Shown here: in pieces, positions 12,206 to 23,450 of the stretch
Layout of the letters: every line of letters begins with the position of its first letter
Numbering within the stretch: the first letter of the stretch is position 1
Source of the DNA: Athripsodes cinereus
Taxonomy: Eukaryota > Arthropoda > Insecta > Trichoptera > Leptoceridae
Length of the DNA: 64,000 bases
Assembly (NCBI GenBank): GCA_947579605.1
Contig: OX388316.1
Coordinates: forward strand, 18,231,290-18,295,289
Direction of reading: 5' to 3'
Made by a program: the position numbers and the translations under genes
Notes under the pieces: generated by a model
What the model was told of the DNA's origin: nothing
What the model saw: only the letters and a program-made list of their open reading frames with translations
Database searches by the model: none

Positions 12206-12322
12206 GAGGCATTCGAGATGTGGTTGCACAGGAGAATGCTTCGCATACCATGGACAGATTTGGTCAGCAACTCGGAGGTTTTGAGAAGAGCCAATTGCAG
12301 TAGACAGCTGCTGAAGAACGCT
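12203..12322 (+). pseudogene. RTE-type ORF segment, inverted 5' part of the same insertion
   Basis: Plus-strand frame: FEMWLHRRMLRIPWTDLVSN, then SEVLRRANCSRQLLKN. It matches AAFEMW-YRRMLKI-WSEHVEN-EVLTR-(G)-QLLK in the copies at 36845-37670 and 51823-52359, where it directly precedes the GH(V/N/K) box. Here the GHV part (YLGHVLRG) lies on the other strand starting at the same junction (~12203). That is the arrangement expected from twin priming, in which the 5' part of a non-LTR insertion is inverted. Confidence 0.8.
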
Positions 12323-12337
12323 ATGGTCTGTAAGATT

Positions 12338-13031
12338 TCATACCATGAACAGAGGAAAATATATTTGCAGTTTGGCAAAAAAACTCCAGAACACCAAAGA
12401 AATCTTTTTAGGTGGAGCTGTTGTAGAATGGAGTGATACAGCAAAATATCTAGGTGTCACACTAAACAAAAAGCTGCTGTGGAATAGACACGTCGACAAA
12501 GTAGTCGAAAAAGCAACCTCTGCACTTATGATTTGCAGAAGGATAGCAGGTAAAAATTGGGGCTGCAACCTAAACATCCTGCTATGGATGTATACAGCTA
12601 TGATAAAACCAATTATCACATATGGTTTGGGACATACGTTTTTCCAAGAGGAAATCAATAAGAAAGGAAGACTGGAATGAAACGAAATATGGAAAAATCT
12701 CCCTAGGCTTAGGCAAGCCAAGAAACTACTCGGAGGATATGACTTCAGAAGAGCCAAGAGGCTTGCACTAACCTAAGTAAGACAAGTGACGGGCTTCCTA
12801 ACGGGTCACTGCAGACTCACGGAACACTTACGCAAACTGGGGCTTGAAGGAGACAGCACCTGTAGATTCTGTGAAGAAGAGGCCGAGACTCCTCGACATC
12901 TCTTGGCGAACTGCAATGCCGTGGGATTAGCAAGAATCAAAGCCCTGGAAGAAGTGGAGTCTCTCCACACCTTGGATCCCCTCAAGATCCTGGACTTCAT
13001 AAGATGTCTAGGAGTTGAGGATTCGCTTTGA
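12338..13031 (+). pseudogene. RNase H-class non-LTR retrotransposon fragment with internal deletion
   Basis: The frame 12345-12680 encodes the RT thumb region (KYLGVTLNKKLLWNRHVDK, then ICRRIAGKNWGC). After a stop and a rearranged linker (IWKNLPRLRQAKKLLGGYDF, about 12690-12760), the frame 12786-13031 gives VTGFLTGHCRLTEHL and the C-terminal zinc-binding pattern C-x2-C-x8-H-x4-C (CRFCEEEAETPRHLLANC). In R1/I/LOA-type elements an RNase H domain lies between these blocks; it is missing. The polymerase core with YADD is also absent. The fragment ends near 13115 (AAAAAATAGA), inside TIR element I. Confidence 0.75.
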
Positions 13032-13594
13032 CTGACAACACCAGGAAAGCTTAGTAGGGGGAGTACAATAGATCTTATAGGTCGCAGTGCATACTATACC
13101 CCAAGATATAAAAAAATAGATGGTGTATGTTACATAAGAAAAATAGATAACTGTTTATTTTATTGAGTTTTTCTAGGCAGGTAAGTAGGTATTTCTTAAG
13201 CATACAATTCCTTTGAAAGATTTTGCAAAATAGGTATCCAATGATGAAAAAAATTGCACTTTTTTGACTTTGCTGAATACAATCAATCCACTTCTATAAA
13301 AAAATACGATTGATTATCGGGGTTGCATTGATTTGCAGAATGCATCCAACCCACTTATATAAAAATGTCAAAAGAATATCGAGGTTGCACCTAATTTGTA
13401 GAATCCATCCAACCTAATAAATACTATTTAAATACCTAAAAATTGACATTACACGTTTTTTGACAATTACAGAATAATAAGGAACCTGTAACAGCTGATA
13501 CTACGTGATAAAAATATACTCATATGCATTTGTATAGTCGTGAGATGTTTTTGTAAAGTTGATTTTTGAAACGCCATTTTCTCAGAATGGTGTT

Positions 13595-13628
13595 TTGTGG
13601 GTTGGATGTTTTCTGCATAACGTCGTCC
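13595..13628 (-). repeat. Right TIR of element I
   Basis: Inverted copy of 11281-11314, ending in GCATAACGTCGTCC and followed by ACAT. Confidence 0.85.
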
Positions 13629-13632
13629 ACAT

Positions 13633-14630
13633 GTAGGTACGCTTTTCATATAAGAATGTTCTTTTAAGTGTATGTGGCTGAACACAATGATAAACCAATC
13701 TTATTTGTGACAATAACGATCATTGCCAAACCAACTTTTTCCTTTTAAAAATCGCTCAAATCGCCGATGGTAGAAACTTCATCTTTCAATTCTAGGTTCG
13801 AATTTCACTACCTTAACAGGCAAACTACTTAAATACATAGGTATACTAGAAAAAGGGCATATTTGTTTCTGTGAAGATATTTTGTGAATATTGTTAATAT
13901 AAATTCTGTACTATTGTACTACAATATTTTGTAAATTAATTGAACGGTTGGGAAACATTGTGCAATCACAAAATGATGAAATAAAAATACTGAAGTACAT
14001 TTCTTAATGAATTTACCTACCACAAAACGGCTCAAACCAAATACTACAGTTTTTTGTTGCTACACGTTTTACACTTTCGATATTCGATTTTGTTTCGTTT
14101 ATATCTTGATATGTTTATTTACCAAAATTAATATCAAATTACGAATTAAAATAAATATATAACCAAACTGAATCACTAATATTTCAGCCCAAACATTGCT
14201 CATAGTATTTTTGCATGAATTCGGGACTGATAATGACAGGTAAAAAATAAAGTTGAAATAATAATAGGTATAAAAAAAACTGCATATAAAGACATTCGTA
14301 CTGGTTTATTTATTATAGCAATGTTTTTATATTATATTGTTTAGTTTATATAACATTTCTTCTTATATGTCGTACAACATGACGTACATTTGTCATATTG
14401 CATTATTGCAAAATAAATGTTGCAGTATTTTACTGATTTTCCTGTCAACGTGACATTTACCTATATTATTATTATAGATGAACGTAACAAAAATATTTCG
14501 ATAACATAAAGCCTCGCACACTGCCAAACAAAATGTAATATTGGCGTTTTTACGAGTAGAATGTTATTCTACTTTTTACAGACCGATAGTGGAATTGCAT
14601 TTTATTTTAATATATTATTTGAAAATAATG
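13633..14630. other. AT-rich non-coding DNA
   Basis: No gene seen. About 13760-13815 contains GGTTCGAATTT after a CGCCGATGGTAG block, faintly like a decayed tRNA-type SINE head; not called. Confidence 0.45.
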
Positions 14631-14795
14631 AGTTCGTCGGTAGCCTGGAGGTAGAGTCTCGGCCTCATGAACAAGGGGTCAGTGGTTCGATACCAGGTGC
14701 CGGCAAACTCCCCTTTCACGACACAAGCTTTTAGTAGCTTACTGTGAAAGGTGTATAAGGTTGTATTTGAGTTTATAACAAAACCCAGATATATC
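14631..14795 (+). mobile_element. tRNA-derived SINE, copy 1
   Basis: It begins AGTTCGTCGG and ends in ACCCAGATATATC. It contains an A-box-like TAGCCTGGAGG (14641) and a B box GGTTCGATACC (14684), 33 nt apart as in tRNA genes. The tRNA-like head is followed by a unique body. The copy at 20188-20354 (minus) is about 95% identical over the whole length, which fixes both ends. No clear target duplication was found. Confidence 0.8.
14641..14694 (+). promoter_or_regulatory. Internal RNA polymerase III promoter (A and B boxes) of the SINE
   Basis: A box TAGCCTGGAGG at 14641-14651 fits TRGYnnRnnGG. B box GGTTCGATACC at 14684-14694 fits GGTTCGAnnCC exactly. Confidence 0.75.
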
Positions 14796-15542
14796 ATTAA
14801 TTTCTACCAAATGACATGAATAGTTTTCAGATTTTATTACTATGATGATCATTTCTGAAATTGTAAATGAAGATAACACAATGGTTTATTATTTTAAATT
14901 GTTTAAAATTAACCTTTAAAATGACTAAAATATGCATTTAACTTAGAGTTTGCGTTGTTGTTGGTTGAGATGTTGGTAAGTTTACATCTTTAGTGTTGAG
15001 ACGATTGTAATATTGCATAAATTACGGCGCTTATGATATGAAAAGTTACTTAAATTTATTACTCCAAACGCTTGCGATTTACCATCAAAAGTTTCTCCAC
15101 TTAGAATATCATTAATCTTCCTCAGATTGCGACCAATTGCATGAAACTACTTGAACATCACTGAATATTTATGGAATATATTGAAGAATCAGATGGCACA
15201 ATAGAGTTGCTACCTAACTTTATGTATATTTAAACGTAGTCTGTTAGTAAGTTGAATTTTACGAACCATTTAACCTGAATTGATAAAGGTTTTCTATATT
15301 ATGTTAATATCTATAGTTACAAATAAATTTTGTGAAAATAGTTTTATACTTAATGGACACTCCTTGACTCAAGTGATGTGAACATTTTAATATTTAAAAC
15401 ACTTAATTTGTTTACTTCTTTATATAATTTATCTTTAAGATATTTTCTCGTCATAATGTGTGAGGTTTGTCTATGTATATTGCTAGTTATATTTTCATCT
15501 TTACTTTTATATCTATCTTTATATTAAACTATACCTACTACC
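14796..15542. other. AT-rich non-coding DNA
   Basis: Nothing recognised. Confidence 0.55.
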
Positions 15543-15615
15543 TTCACAGCATATCCCACAAATGGGGTTGCCAAGGTGTAATGAACATGTAGATTATCCT
15601 CTCAGCGTCAGGTAA
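15543..15615 (-). repeat. R-A repeat, partial, minus strand
   Basis: GCATATCCCACAAATGGGGT, then ATGAACATGTAGATTATCCT, reads on the minus strand as the second half of the R-A unit. Confidence 0.6.
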
Positions 15616-18074
15616 GCATCCATATTAAATTGACGTTTTGTCAATTCTCGCGCTTTGTGATGTACATGTAATGTATTAGTATTATTGTTGCAATTCTACC
15701 TAAGATAATAAAAAACAAATTGATTTTTAATACAATTTAATGGTGAATGTAAATCTTTTATGGCGTATAAAAACCTATAAAAAATACGTAAAGAAAAGAT
15801 TTGTCGGGTTATCAAAATCGTTCTGAATATCTCGGAGATCTACGAATAAACTATATAATCTGATATCTCGATTGGAGAATCATGTAGAATTGTGGAAAAT
15901 TGGAAGAAGTGGTATAGGCTTCTCACCGCTTGTTGAACTGGCTCTAGGCTACCTTAAGCTATCACTTTCGGTGTCCATGGATTAGATTCGCCAATTTCTC
16001 CATTCTCACAATCATGATATAAGGTCCACCAATCAATAAACATTGTTAACGCACAATATAATATAAACAATCATCTTTTTGGGTTTTTATAGCGGATATC
16101 GAATGGTTAAAAATCTCCGTCTAATAGACTTTGAATCAATTTTATTAAGTATTGAAATTAGTTGCTAGGTTGACCAGTGTGAAACAAATGTTTGAAAAAT
16201 TTACTATTTTTTTTATTGTTTAACTCCAATCGACATATCTCATTTTATTGTCACCTGCGCGTTGTATCCACATCCAGTTAACAATAAAAAAAGTAGATAT
16301 TCTAATCATCATTTTTCTAATCATCTAATGTTCATTTTTATATGTATTAAATTTTTAGCATACAAACTACTTTGGTTTATAAAATCTAAAAATAAACTTG
16401 AACTTATTTATTTTCCTGAGTCGATATTCTGGTTCACATCAAGTTCAAGTGCTAATTGACGTCACATCCTTTGATAGTCACCTTAACTTATGACTTATAC
16501 ATACATCTCCTAGGTGATGATTCAGGATACTCTTGTTATAAGGAAGCTTTTTGATAAAACGCTAAAACGCTTTTTGCCTTTCATGTCAACTTTTGAAAGA
16601 TCGACATAATTAAATTTTATGAGCCAAAAGAAATGGCTTGGAAATATTCTCGTTCTGAAGAAAAAATAGCGTAAATATTAAATTTATCAAATTCATGTTT
16701 TATTTTTAGCTGTTGTTAAAACCATTTATTGTTTTATTCATTTTCTTTTTCAGACAATGACTATAAAGCAAAATGATTGAAATCTTAAATTTCAGCGCTG
16801 CTGTGTTTTGGTATTATAAAAAATACTAATGACATATCATGAAACATATCTGAAAATTTACGAGTCGATTTAATCCAAAATTTATGAATATACTCGTACT
16901 ATTGTAAGCACTATTAATACTTGTTTGAACATTAAAATTTAGATTCTGGTTTCTAAGTAGAATGTTAAACGTTTAATAATACTGTTAGCTCCAATACAGC
17001 GAATTTCAATAAGAATGTTCTTGCTCTTTGCTTCGCTTTGACTTAAGTATGTCTTTATTTTAAGGTGGCAGCAGAATTGCCATCCACACTTCTCAGCATT
17101 ATACAACCAGAAAAGTCTTAACAAAAACTTAAGAGTCTAATGCATCGGGAAAAATTCACCTATCCATTTGGTGTATATTTATACAGGACACCAAAGTATT
17201 ATGCTCAAAACGCGGTTAAATAAATATAAGATTGATTAATAGTTAAATAAGACAGTGTTGTTTAATATAATAAACTACACAACATTAAATAAGGAACTAT
17301 TATTTTATAATAACCAAAATTTGTTGTAATAACTACGTTTCATGTAATTTATATCTTCAGATATAGAGAGGAATGCAAATATTTTAATAAGTGTCCTGTC
17401 TTCAGCAGTGCAGACATGAAATAAATAAGTGCGTAAGTTAAAAAATAAAGTAACGAGACATGATAATATACATGACACAAGAACTTTAGAACAGATACCT
17501 TATTAATGGATACATAATCCCGTTAGATTTGAAAGTTTTAGAGCGTTAACACATTACAAAGTTACACATTATGTGTACGTGCATCTGTATTCTTATTCTT
17601 GTCCCTAAACGTAGGCAGGCTTGATTACATCCTACACGAAAAAGCATTTTATCTCATCTTAATACTGCTCCGCTAATTTTAAGCCAAATTAGTCAAGTTT
17701 CTGGTAACTCACAAAAGAGTGGACGAACTTTGAACATTATTTATAAATTTATTATTAAGTTTGTTTTCGAGTAGGTGTATTTAGAAAACAATTAAAAATA
17801 AGAAGTCTTTAAATGGCAGCTGCAAAATTAGAAATATCATTTATAGTGAATACGAATGGTAAATCAAATATTGTGATATTGTCGAATAAGAAAAATGTAG
17901 TTAAAATATAAAAGTATTGTTGCAAAAATATTTAAATTTAACTTCTAATTTTAACTTCTATTAGCCAGAAAAGTTAAATAATTTAAATGTATTAAGTAAT
18001 TTAAATGTATTCTGGACATTAACTTAACACTTACCAAATCATATAAATGACAATTGGAGAATGAAGGACCAAAT
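15616..18074. other. AT-rich non-coding DNA
   Basis: About 2.4 kb with no credible reading frame or recognised repeat. Confidence 0.5.
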
Positions 18075-18190
18075 TAGATCGACGGTAGTCGTGCGGAGGC
18101 AACGCTCTTGCCTTTAAGTCCCGAGGTGTCGGATTCGATTTGCAACAAGGGCAAAATGAAGAATGAGCCTTTTCAAATAATTCCCATGCT
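18075..18190 (+). mobile_element. Decayed tRNA-type SINE-like sequence
   Basis: GGTAGTCGTGCGGAGGCAAC has the feel of a tRNA 5' half with an A box. GTCGGATTCGATTTGCAACA, followed by AGGGCA, resembles a degraded B box (GGTTCGAnnCC) and the SINE body start often seen after it. There is no second copy in the window, so this rests on resemblance only. Confidence 0.4.
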
Positions 18191-20100
18191 TCTTTTTGTG
18201 TACCTTGGTGGATCTTTTTTTTCGATATGCTGGATCTGGGCGTTACATAATATGTTATGTATAATAAATTATATAACAAATGTTTTCGATGTATCATATA
18301 TGTGTACCGCCGAGTTATACAAGATCCATATCTTAGTTAGGGCTCGATCTGTGTGATTCATCCATTTATCAAAAAAAAATATAAATGTCTTTTTTCGCTA
18401 GAAATTCTGCTCTCAAACATTGGTTTTATTACATAACAACAAATTTATTTGTTTTCAAAATATTTTTTATAGTCCTATCCTATCTTATACCATTACGCCA
18501 TTTCAAGAGTATTTTATTAAATTCGTATGCGTTTATAGGCACCTGCATTAATGTTTAAGGAGACAACATAACAAATTTTGCTATTTCTTAATTACTCAAC
18601 TTGTAAATTCTAAAATTAGCAAATTTCTAACCAAAATGTCTACCGATGAAAATAATATTAATTTTGCAACATTATTTTTCTAGTATAATAATATAAATGG
18701 ATAGTAACCGGTCGCAAAGAAGAAAATAATGAAAATCCTAACTTCTTATAAAATCTTTTATGACAGAATTGAATTGACGAGATTCCTTATTCCTTCGTTT
18801 TATTATCCACCTAATTAAGTCCTTCCAAGCGATAGATTGGTGGGCACTTTATTAACAACGTAACATTTATTATGATTACAAAGAAGGTATTTTAGTTTCA
18901 CAATAGACCTTCGAAACCCTAATCAGGGATGTAATTGTCATCTTGGGATGTACAATAAAGCCACAACCCTTAGATTAAATCAACGATAGAATGGCAAACT
19001 TGATCTTACTATCATCTTAATTGATGCTAAACTCTTGGGAATATATCCGTTGCTACTAAGATAATGAGAAATGTTGCTTCTCACGAAAGAAATTTTACAA
19101 CAGAAATTTTTTGAATTTTTTTTTTAACTCTATAATCGTGAAAATATAAAAAGATATAGGGGCGATATTCGTACACCCACTCAAAATACAAAATAATAAT
19201 GTTCTTTCAGATATCAACAAAAGTTTTCATTTTATTACCGATGGCAAAAAAAACCCCCAAAATGAAATATTCAGAAACTTACGTAAATCAATTTCGTAGA
19301 AATTGTATTTAATATTAAAATATTTTTACATTTTGATAAAAGCTAAGAGCCTTGTTCGAGTTTGAAACTTTGTTAAGTCATTTAATAATACAATAATAAA
19401 AACTAAAATACTAACACAACTTACTAAATAAATCAACTTCTTAACTTTTCTAAAATGTTTTGTCATCCCTTAACTTAACTATTTCTCTCAATATTTAATT
19501 ACATTTATACACTCAAACAATAATAGCATTTTTATAATTACAAAACTTGATATTTTAATATTTGATTTCTAAAAAGTCAAAGGCCCAATATTCAAACAGA
19601 TGTGTATAAATCTCGAACTATGAATGTAATATTAGATGAATTATATGGCAGTTTCTTTGGCAAATGGTCTTTGAAATTGAGTTGAAATGTGAAAAATGTC
19701 GGCTTTATTTCTCTTGAGACTTATCGTCATTTTCCATTCCTCTCTAATATTTTGCAAACATCACCACACTTCCAAGTAGTACCTATGTACATTCGCAAAT
19801 ACAAAAGAAAATTCTTCAAAGGGATGTTAATCGAACATATTTTATGAATGTTTAAAATACTACACCTTGAAAATATTTCTTCTGGGTAAAATAAAATATT
19901 ATTGCAAAAATCGAGTTTTTAATAAAATAATATTTGTTGTAAAACTTTTTCGCAAAACTGGTATGTTATTGGTCAAGCATATTTATTTACAAAAATTATT
20001 GGAAATGGATTTCATTAGTACAAAATTTTGATTATTTAGACGATTTAGCTTAGAAATTTTTTATAGCTAGGTTATTAAATTTCAAAATAGGTATTATTAT
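18191..20100. other. AT-rich non-coding DNA
   Basis: Nothing recognised. Confidence 0.55.
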
Positions 20101-20160
20101 TTATTTATTTTTATTTATTTACATCATATAGGGCGTGAGCCTTTTACATGTTTAACAAAA
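20101..20160 (-). repeat. U-family non-LTR 3' tail, terminal part
   Basis: TATTTATTT runs followed by GGGCGTGAGCCTTTTACATG match 22919-22970. Read on the minus strand this is a 3' end with a simple-repeat tail. The SINE at 20188 sits just behind it, and related sequence (CAATACAAACAAGTACATAA) continues at about 20520-20570. Confidence 0.55.
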
Positions 20161-20187
20161 AGTGTACCTTTTTTTTAAAAAAAAAAA

Positions 20188-20354
20188 GATATATCTGGGT
20201 TTTTGTTATAAACCCAAATACAACCTTATACACCTTTCACAGAAAGCTACTAAAAGCTTGTGTCGTGAAAGGGGAGTTTGCCGGCACCTGGTATCGAACC
20301 ACGGACCCCATGCTCACGAGGCCGAGACTCTACCTCCAGGCTACCGACGAACTC
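20188..20354 (-). mobile_element. tRNA-derived SINE, copy 2
   Basis: Reverse complement of the 14631-14795 unit with few changes; the B box GGTTCGATACC is intact. The tail side (20162-20187) is a T-run followed by an A-run, so an oligo-A tail is likely but mixed with target sequence. Confidence 0.8.
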
Positions 20355-22918
20355 TAACTCATAACCTAAGGAACAACAACAACAACATCAACAAAATAAC
20401 AAAATAATCGCAGTCTATACAAAACAATTCACCACAAAACCACAAGTCAAGATTAACAATAAGATAATGTAACAATAATAATAAAAAAAATCATATATGA
20501 ATAAGGTCAATAATAATAATTCAATACAAACAAGTACATAAGCATGTAAAAAATATGTCAAGGAAATAAAATTTAACTAGTAATTTAATTAGCAAAGGTT
20601 TATACATAAAAAATTAACAATAATGATGATATAAATGCCATTAGATAAAGTAAACAAACATAGTAATAAACAATTAGACATGAACAGACATCAACAAATA
20701 GAGCAGAACTTATCACAAATAGAAATCAAATATGTTGCCATTCTTCTTATTTAGATAGATAAAGTGGAAAATATTTGCGTCCAGAATAATAACTAATTTA
20801 TAAATTATAATTCATTCAATTTGTGTTGATTCCTTAAAAGCCTATGAAGAAACTTCTTGTAAACAGTACTAATATAAAAATGTTGTTTACACTTTTGATT
20901 TCTTGTGTATGATTTGATAAACGTTGGAACTTTAATGATAATAAAGTTATTTTTCTTAGATTTGTGGACTTAAAAGGGAATTAAATTGAATTGTCTTTTT
21001 ACAAACAGTTGTAAATATACTTCACCTTACCATCCCTTTCAGAGATTTCTATTAATAACCAAATTTATTTCTCTTTACAGAACTTGTCATATGATTTCTA
21101 TAACAATCTTTGAAGAAAATATATTTTTCAAACTGAAAAGATTTTTGAATAATCAATCATGTTGATGCAAAACATTGAAAAATATAAACTTTGATGATTA
21201 AGGGGGTTTTTTTATTTGACTTGCAGTACAACATTCAACAATTATTATCACTTTCTGTGTCTTTGACATAATATTTCAATTTCAAAAAGTGTACATGATG
21301 AGAATTGCATTACTATTCTTCTGTATTATTATTCTTCAATATGTGTCGCGACATAATTGCGTCCTCCACCCCCGAAATTGTAACTTCTGACAATGTGTTC
21401 CTATCTCAGGACAGTCTGACAGACAGACGGTTCTTTCATGTTCCTTGCTCTTTTAAATAGGTACAGTAAAAAGTTAAAAATTACAATTTTGCAACAATAA
21501 TTCGAAGTTTTGTATATAATAAAACATTGAAACTTTATTTAATACATTTTTATTTATTTACTAAGCATAAAAATATAATAACCTTAAACATAATCTTATT
21601 ACAATATTAAATAATAGTGTACATGTATTTTACTGTTTTACCCTCCTTAAAAAATAAACTTGTGTAAAGGAGGGGAGCAGATTACATTGTATAAACTATC
21701 ACATAATTATACATAGGTAGATATAACCAAAAACAAATTCCACAATATACAATATATAGCATTAAACATATCATCAAAATTGTTCAACTTTTTTCGTACA
21801 TTACCCAAAATAATACTAATATTAATTGTGACAACAACAATATTATAATAAATGTGAAGCAACTCATGATATCTTTTTATGAAGCGGTTTTGTTGTTGGT
21901 TCCGATCTCTAAGTGCCATCAACCCAGATTATCAGTACAAAAATAATTTTCAATCTATACACCCACATATAGATACACACATATTAATACAATTATTTCA
22001 GTTTTATATTTTTTATTTTAAATTTAAATTTTTTGTAGTCTTTCTCAGCACGTATAGCAGCTGGCAGACTATTAAAGATTACAATTCCTTTATAATAATA
22101 TTGGTTTTGAGCTGTCGTAGTATTTTTTATTTTGAAAGTCTCAACTTGCCAGTGGATCTAGGTCTGTCAACCACTACTGTACTGTAAATCAATGGACACT
22201 GTACAACATTTTTGTGAATTTGTAGGAGAGCCGCTCTATTAAACAATTCAAACACGTCACGTACTGGAAATAATTTAAACATTTCTTCGGTAGGGAAAAT
22301 ACATATTATCTTACTACTAGATGCATTTCTGGAAGTTTTTATTTCAGGGTATTTTTTATCAAAAATGTTTAAAACCAAATGACGTGAGGACTTTCTTCAA
22401 AGTAAAGATATTATTTTGAAGTAAGGAAAATATTTTTTTCTTTCAAAATAAACTTTCTACTATCACATTTTAAGATTATACGAGAACTCAACACATCTAG
22501 ATCTAAACATATCGGCAGTGATAAAATATATTGGTTATCTTTTGTGGTTTCACAGTTTCTTTACAAGGAAAAAGTTTTTATCAAGACGCCAAACTTTTTG
22601 ACAGTTAATTTAAAGAAATGGGAAAACTAACACACATAATAATAACGGTAAGTTACTGCAGACAAGAGACGCGGCGTTCTTACTAATAGTTATAAAGAAA
22701 ATATTTTGTCAAAATAGTATTATCGTAAGTTGTTTTCTTCGCAATGAACAAATATTTTCACATGATTACTTTGATTTATTAAATAAAGCTCAATTGTTTT
22801 GTTTGTATTATTATCTAAAAATATTTATTATTTTGCAAACTCTGATACAATACAAGGCCAAACTTGAAATTTTTAAGTCGTTCTTTTAAACCATCATATA
22901 TTTTTACTAAGTTTTTTA
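20355..22918. other. AT-rich non-coding DNA with possible U-family remnant
   Basis: About 20355-20600 is A-rich (AAC and AAT runs) and resembles 22975-23215, so it may be the body of the U-family tail split by the SINE. The rest shows nothing recognised. Confidence 0.45.
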
Positions 22919-23215
22919 TTTTATTTATTTATTTTACAACACACGGCGTGAGCCTTTTACATGTTAATGTTAATCAAGCAGTATAACAAACAACAAACAC
23001 AAACAGATACAATAGTCAAGAATACATTATTACATAGATTGGAAGTGAAAAATTAATGAAGCAACAGTCAATAATAAAAAAAGGACAAAGCAAAACATAA
23101 GAAGTCAATAGGAAACAAAATGTCAACGATAAAAAAAATTGCATTAATTATATCAATTCAAACAAGCATGAATATGTCAAAATAATAAAAAAAAAAAAAA
23201 TCCGATCAGAAAGAT
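22919..23215 (-). repeat. U-family non-LTR 3' tail, longer copy
   Basis: TATTTATTTATTTTACAACA, then CGGCGTGAGCCTTTTACATG at the start, then an A-rich body. Shared blocks with 20101-20600 include ATTCAAACAAGCATGA and AATATGTCAA. No coding capacity. Confidence 0.5.
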
Positions 23216-23310
23216 AATAATTTGATAATATTTTAGTTTTAAGATTATCATACAACAATAAGACGTCATTGGACTTACATGCAAAAAAATATTTTATTTA
23301 GTTTTATTTT

Positions 23311-23450
23311 TTCTTTACTGTACCAATATACAATCAATATACCAAGCAAATTTTTACAAAAATACATTTAAAACAAATGCAATCATACAATCAATATCTG
23401 TGAGTTTATCGCAGAGGCCAAGCAATAGTTTATCCAATTAACCCAAATAT
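23311..23450 (-). repeat. T-family non-LTR 3' tail
   Basis: TTTCTTTACTGTACCAATAT starts it, and GTGAGTTTATCGCAGAGGCC followed by CCAATTAACCC ends it: the same order of blocks as in the other T copies. Confidence 0.6.

Larger units (their letters stand above)
11277..13632. mobile_element. 2.35-kb TIR DNA element (element I) with ACAT duplication
   Basis: The inverted ends GGACG(G/A)CGTTATGCAGAAA continue for 34 bp with two mismatches (11281-11314 and 13595-13628). They are flanked by ACAT at 11277-11280 and 13629-13632, a good 4-bp target duplication. The ends carry a subterminal repeat motif, CATCCAACCCAC or its CATCCATGTGG-type variant, near 11300, 11380, 11468, 11542, 11606 and 11675 on the left and 13345, 13405 and 13600 on the right. 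No transposase frame is visible. The middle is occupied by two retroelement fragments (11983-12322 and 12338-13115), so this is a non-autonomous element that received later insertions. Four-bp duplications fit several cut-and-paste superfamilies, for example Sola and Ginger; I cannot choose. Confidence 0.75.

Noticed and set aside
13755..13820. tRNA gene or SINE head with GGTTCGAATTT
   Set aside because: Only one box is convincing, with no cloverleaf and no repeat copy.
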